A stretch of 64,000 bases of DNA from positions 223,545-287,544 of the forward strand of contig NZ_LMUH01000022.1 in NCBI RefSeq assembly GCF_009766105.1, in the 5' to 3' direction. Of this stretch, positions 60,925 through 64,000 are shown in pieces. Below the pieces are notes generated by a model. That model saw only the letters and a program-made list of their open reading frames with translations, did no database searches and was not told where the DNA came from. Position 1 is the stretch's first letter. Each line of letters opens with the position of its first letter. This DNA comes from Granulicella sp. S156. GTDB lineage: Bacteria > Acidobacteriota > Terriglobia > Terriglobales > Acidobacteriaceae. Both the position numbers and the translations under genes were made by a program.

Positions 60925-61338
60925 ATGCCCATGCAGAGCTACCCATACATCTGGCAATATCTTCCTCTCGTGCTTCAGATTCTCGTCGCCGTAGGTCTGG
61001 CCGGCGGCATGGTGGGAGCGTCCTTCCTTATCGGCAAGCACAAACGCTCGCGCACCAAGCTCGGAGCCTACGAGTGCGGCATGGATCCGGTCGGCGACGC
61101 CCGCGGCCGCTTCTCCGTCCGCTTCTACATGGTCGCGATGCTCTTCATCCTCTTCGACGTCGAAGCTGTCTTCATGCTTCCGTGGGCCGTGATCTACCGT
61201 CGGCTACCCGGCATTACCGGTTCCCGCCTCTTCGGCTTCTGGGAGATGCTGGTGTACATCGGCTTCGTAGCCGTCGGCCTCTTCTATGTCTGGAAGAAGG
61301 GCATTCTCAACTGGTCGAACGATAAGGCGGATCTCTAG
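60925..61338 (+). CDS. nuoA: NADH-quinone oxidoreductase subunit A
   Basis: A 137-residue three-helix membrane subunit of complex I. The conserved loop YECGMDPVGDARGRFSVRFYMVAMLFILFDVEAVF is intact, including the Glu-Cys-Gly. Start ATG 60925, or ATG 60931 two codons later. nuoC follows after 6 bp; nuoB, normally between them, is absent here. Confidence 0.95.
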   Translation: MPMQSYPYIWQYLPLVLQILVAVGLAGGMVGASFLIGKHKRSRTKLGAYECGMDPVGDARGRFSVRFYMVAMLFILFDVEAVFMLPWAVIYRRLPGITGSRLFGFWEMLVYIGFVAVGLFYVWKKGILNWSNDKADL

Positions 61339-61344
61339 GAACTT

Positions 61345-61851
61345 ATGGCTGACGAAATCACTAATCCTGCGACCCCAGAGGCCTGTTTCGGCAAAGAAGC
61401 CGTCGCTGCCGCCCTCGCCGACCACGCCGCGATCAAAGGGCTCGACACTCTCATCGTCGACGCCAAGTGGGACCGCAAAGAACTCACCCTCACCGTAGCG
61501 CCTGAAACCATCGTCGCCGCCGCCAAAGCCGCTCAGGCAGCCGGGTACAACTTCCTCGAAGACGTCACCGCTGTTGACTGGTACCCGACAGAGCCGCGCT
61601 TTCAGATCAGCTACTCTATCCTCAGCTTTGGACTGAAGCAGCGCATCCGGTTGGTTGCCCGCATCGCGGAAGGCCAAAGCATCGACTCCATCACCTCTGT
61701 CTGGCCCTCGGCCAACTTCTACGAGCGCGAAGTCTTCGACCTCTTCGGCGTTCACTTCGGCGGCCACCCGCGCCTGACCCGCATCATGATGCCGGACAAC
61801 TGGGAAGGCCACCCACTCCGCAAGGACTACCCCGTGGAAGGTTACCGCTAA
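61345..61851 (+). CDS. nuoC: NADH-quinone oxidoreductase subunit C
   Basis: A 168-residue peripheral-arm subunit (30-kDa type). The family signature is seen as SVWPSANFYEREVFDLFGVHFGGHPRLTRIMMPDNWEGHPLRKDYP. AGGA lies before ATG. Its stop codon overlaps the nuoD start by 1 bp (TAATG). Confidence 0.95.
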   Translation: MADEITNPATPEACFGKEAVAAALADHAAIKGLDTLIVDAKWDRKELTLTVAPETIVAAAKAAQAAGYNFLEDVTAVDWYPTEPRFQISYSILSFGLKQRIRLVARIAEGQSIDSITSVWPSANFYEREVFDLFGVHFGGHPRLTRIMMPDNWEGHPLRKDYPVEGYR

Positions 61852-63176
61852 TGGCATTTGTAGAAGATCTCGAAAAACCCGCCGTACGCGATACGACCGG
61901 AGCTACGCTCGCTGGTTTTCGCAACGCCGAAGACCTCATCATCCCTGACGTGAAGGATGTCGTCGAAGAGTCCGTCTCAGGCCACCATCCGCACGGCAGC
62001 GACCCCGTCTCCGACCGCACGATGGTCCTGAACATGGGCCCGCAACACCCCTCCACCCATGGCGTCTTGCGCCTGGTCCTCGAGATCGATGGCGAAACCG
62101 TCGTCTCCCTCGCACCCGACATCGGCTACCTGCACACCGGCATCGAGAAGACCTGCGAGGCCAAGTTCTACCAGCAGGTCGTGCCGATGACCGACCGCAT
62201 CGACTACCTCTGTCCCATGACCAACAACCTGGCCTACGCGCTGGCTGTTGAAAAGCTGCTGCAACTCGAGATCCCCGAACGCGCCCAATACCTGCGCGTG
62301 CTGTTCAACGAGTTGACCCGCATCCAGTCGCACCTGGTCTGGCTGGGCACGCACGCCATGGATATCGGCGCGCTCACCGTCTTCCTCTACTGCTTCCGCG
62401 AGCGCGAGCAGCTGCTGCGTATCTTCGAGGCCGTTAGCGGCCAGCGCATGATGACCAGCTACATCCGCGTCGGCGGCCTGGCGCTGGAGCCGCCACTCGA
62501 CATCTACAAGCAGATTCGCACCTTCCTCAAGGACTTCCCCTCCAAGATCGAAGAGTACGAAGGCCTGCTAAACAGCAATCCGATCTGGATGGCACGCCTC
62601 AAGGGTGTGGGCTATCTCTCTGCCGCAGACGCCATCGCACTCGGCGTTACCGGACCGCCTCTGCGCGCGTCAGGAGTGGACTTCGACGTCCGCCGCGACA
62701 TGCCCTACTCCGGCTACGAGAAGTTCCAGTTCAACGTTCCGACCTCGACGGTCGGTGATGTGTGGGCGCGTTATATCGTCCGCATGCAGGAGTTTCGCGA
62801 GAGCGTAAAGATCTGCCTGCAGGCTCTGGACGGCCTGCCGGAAGGCCGCATCACCGCCGACGCGCCGAAGATTGTTCTGCCCGACCGCGAGCAGATGAAG
62901 ACCCAGATGGAGTCGCTCATCCATCACTTCAAGATCGTGACGGAAGGCTTCCAGGTCCCAGCCGGTGAGGCCACCAGCTCGGTCGAAGCGCCGCACGGCA
63001 TGATGAACTACTACGTCGTCTCGGACGGCACGGCCAAACCGTACCGCGTGCATATGCGCAACCCCGGATTCGCTACGCTACAGGCTCTTGAAACGATGTG
63101 CAAAGGCAAGCTGCTTGCCGATGTTGTCGCTGTCATTGGATCTATCGACATTGTGCTCGGAGAGATCGACCGCTAA
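61851..63176 (+). CDS. nuoD: NADH-quinone oxidoreductase subunit D
   Basis: A 441-residue 49-kDa-type subunit that helps form the quinone site. Seen: MVLNMGPQHPSTHGVLRLVLEIDGE, the DIGYLHTGIEK and QVVPMTDRIDYL loops, HLVWLGTHAMDIGA, and the C-terminal SIDIVLGEIDR. About 55 residues precede the conserved start and include an acidic, His-containing stretch; this N-terminal extension is longer than in E. coli-type split NuoD. Confidence 0.95.
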   Translation: MAFVEDLEKPAVRDTTGATLAGFRNAEDLIIPDVKDVVEESVSGHHPHGSDPVSDRTMVLNMGPQHPSTHGVLRLVLEIDGETVVSLAPDIGYLHTGIEKTCEAKFYQQVVPMTDRIDYLCPMTNNLAYALAVEKLLQLEIPERAQYLRVLFNELTRIQSHLVWLGTHAMDIGALTVFLYCFREREQLLRIFEAVSGQRMMTSYIRVGGLALEPPLDIYKQIRTFLKDFPSKIEEYEGLLNSNPIWMARLKGVGYLSAADAIALGVTGPPLRASGVDFDVRRDMPYSGYEKFQFNVPTSTVGDVWARYIVRMQEFRESVKICLQALDGLPEGRITADAPKIVLPDREQMKTQMESLIHHFKIVTEGFQVPAGEATSSVEAPHGMMNYYVVSDGTAKPYRVHMRNPGFATLQALETMCKGKLLADVVAVIGSIDIVLGEIDR

Positions 63177-63180
63177 CCGC

Positions 63181-63225
63181 TTTTGTTTTTCTTGTTGTCA
63201 TCCCCGTAGGGGATCTGCTTCACCG
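63181..63225. repeat. Half copy of a family-3 repeat
   Basis: TTTTGTTTTTCTTGTTGTCA followed by TCCCCGTAGGGGATCTGCTT resembles one end of the family-3 elements (TTGTCATTCC...ACCTGCTT). No matching arm follows. It ends about 26 bp before the probable start of the next gene. Confidence 0.6.
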
Positions 63226-63251
63226 TAGTTGCACTGAACCCGGAGGCCACA

Positions 63252-63557
63252 ATCAACGAACGCCTCCACACCGAACTCTGGACCTCCTGGGCGTCTCTGC
63301 TCCGCAGTTACGCAGCCGCCCACGGACTCAACGCACCGCAGCATGCCGTAGTCGAAGTCAGCGCCGAAGAGATCACACTCCGCGTTGGCAGCAGATGGCT
63401 CCGGTTTACACAGCACGAGATGCAGCACAGCGACGAAGCGGCCGTTCCCTTCGCGCTCCAGGAAAACGGCAGCGTAAGCATCAACCACGCCGCTGAAGAA
63501 GAGATGGATCTCGCCGCCGAGCGGCTGGCACGCGAGATGATGTACCCGCCGCAGTAG
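63252..63557 (+). CDS. Unknown protein of about 101 aa within the nuo operon, apparent non-AUG (ATC) start
   Basis: An open frame of 101 codons ends at TAG 63555-63557, between nuoD and nuoE. No ATG, GTG or TTG lies between the upstream in-frame TAG (63207-63209) and codon 57. GGAGG at 63242-63246 sits exactly 5 bp before ATC 63252, which would give a start INERLHTELWTSWASLLRSY. An in-frame CTG at 63234 is an alternative. The content is protein-like: amphipathic helices, a short beta region VVEVSAEEITLRVG and an acidic C-terminus. No family recognised. It may be a live gene with a rare start, or one whose start was lost when the repeat at 63181 inserted. Confidence 0.55.
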   Translation: MNERLHTELWTSWASLLRSYAAAHGLNAPQHAVVEVSAEEITLRVGSRWLRFTQHEMQHSDEAAVPFALQENGSVSINHAAEEEMDLAAERLAREMMYPPQ

Positions 63558-63559
63558 TC

Positions 63560-63622
63560 TTTGCTTTACTCCGCGCCCTTCGCGTTCACCTCTGCGAACT
63601 CCGCGTCAAGGTTTTTGCTTTT
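63560..63622. repeat. Half copy of a family-1 repeat between the unknown gene and nuoE
   Basis: CTCCGCGCCCTTCGCG, then CTCTGCGAACTCCGCGTCAA and GGTTTTTGCTTTTG, resembles the right arm of family-1 elements (CTCTGCGTCAAGGCTTTTGCT). No left arm is visible. Confidence 0.55.
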
Positions 63623-63647
63623 GCAGTTCTTCAGGAACAGGATCAAA

Positions 63648-64000
63648 ATGGCCGTCGTCCCCAACACGATCTTCTCTCCCGAGACCGCCGCCCGCTTCGA
63701 CAAGCTGGCCTCGATCTATCCCGTCAAGCGCTCGGCGCTCATCCCCATGCTGCTCTATGCGCAGGATGAGGTCGGCTATGTCAGCGATGAAGTCGTAGCG
63801 GAATTAGCCAAGCGCCTCGACCTGCTCGAGCTCGACGTTCGCGGCGTACTCAGCTACTACTCGATGCTGCGCACCAAGCCCGCGGGCAAGTATAACGTGC
63901 AGGTCTGCACCAACATCTCCTGCATGCTGCGCGGCGGCTTCGAGCTGCTGGACCACTGCAAGAAGACCCTCGGCATCGGCCACAAAGGCGTCACCCCCGA
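63648..64000 (+). CDS. nuoE: NADH-quinone oxidoreductase subunit E (3' end cut by window)
   Basis: The first 117 codons of the 24-kDa-type 2Fe-2S subunit. N-terminal helices (FDKLASIYPVKRSALIPMLLYAQDEVGYVSDEVV) and GVLSYYSMLRTKPAGKYNVQVCTNISCML, with the first two cluster cysteines, match the family; the other two lie beyond the edge. AGGA precedes the ATG. Confidence 0.94.
   Translation, partial: MAVVPNTIFSPETAARFDKLASIYPVKRSALIPMLLYAQDEVGYVSDEVVAELAKRLDLLELDVRGVLSYYSMLRTKPAGKYNVQVCTNISCMLRGGFELLDHCKKTLGIGHKGVTP

Overview
The window reads as chromosomal DNA from an acidobacterium of the Acidobacteriaceae (Granulicella/Terriglobus/Edaphobacter-like). This is inferred from GC-rich coding DNA with strong antisense ORF shadows, two TIGR03435-type proteins and one VWFA-related (TIGR03436-type) protein that are hallmarks of Acidobacteria, a bacillithiol glycosyltransferase (BshA), and many palindromic intergenic repeats. 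No phage, IS element, CRISPR array or rRNA was seen.

Layout. 1-2085: divergent sugar-metabolism genes (a TIM-barrel isomerase fragment and a Tat-exported Gfo/Idh/MocA oxidoreductase), then tRNA-Val. 2348-12584: an accessory block with three tandem phage-tail-collar (microcystin-dependent-protein type) genes, a lipoprotein and a 1381-residue secreted beta-helix protein that both end in NHL-like repeats, a Tat-exported DUF6916-like protein, an adenine/adenosine deaminase and a GNAT acetyltransferase fused to a second DUF6916-like domain. This is the best candidate for an undescribed system. A tiny His-rich secreted peptide follows. 13030-21029: a seven-gene minus-strand cofactor operon panB-panC-coaBC-nadA-nadB-nadC-nifS, joining CoA and NAD synthesis, with a cysteine desulfurase probably serving the NadA Fe-S cluster.

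21153-30944: a YdjC/ChbG deacetylase, bshA, a secreted glycine-zipper protein, a Ser/Thr kinase with TolB-like and TPR regions, a response regulator, and ccmF-ccmH for cytochrome c maturation. 31403-38834: a poly-Ser TPR protein, a SET-domain protein, dnaX-ybaB-recR, a Tat-exported phosphoesterase and gpmI. 39131-49774 (minus strand): a TIGR03435 protein, enolase, a LytS-type histidine kinase, a small HTH protein, an MBL hydrolase, a HAD phosphatase, an acyl-CoA synthetase, a cysteine synthase and a VWA protein. 49949-59288: a GT-C-like membrane protein, an H+-pyrophosphatase, a second TIGR03435 protein, a DUF1015 protein, a TetR/SDR pair with matching operators, and thiG. 59845-64000: prepilin peptidase and the start of a complex I operon (nuoA-C-D-x-E) in which nuoB is missing from its usual place.

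Four families of palindromic repeats fill most gaps between genes. One copy carries a 53-bp tandem expansion, one supplies the stop codon of gpmI, and one sits directly in front of a gene that has no AUG, GUG or UUG start. Several genes have a -10 box only 5-7 bp before the ATG, suggesting leaderless mRNAs.
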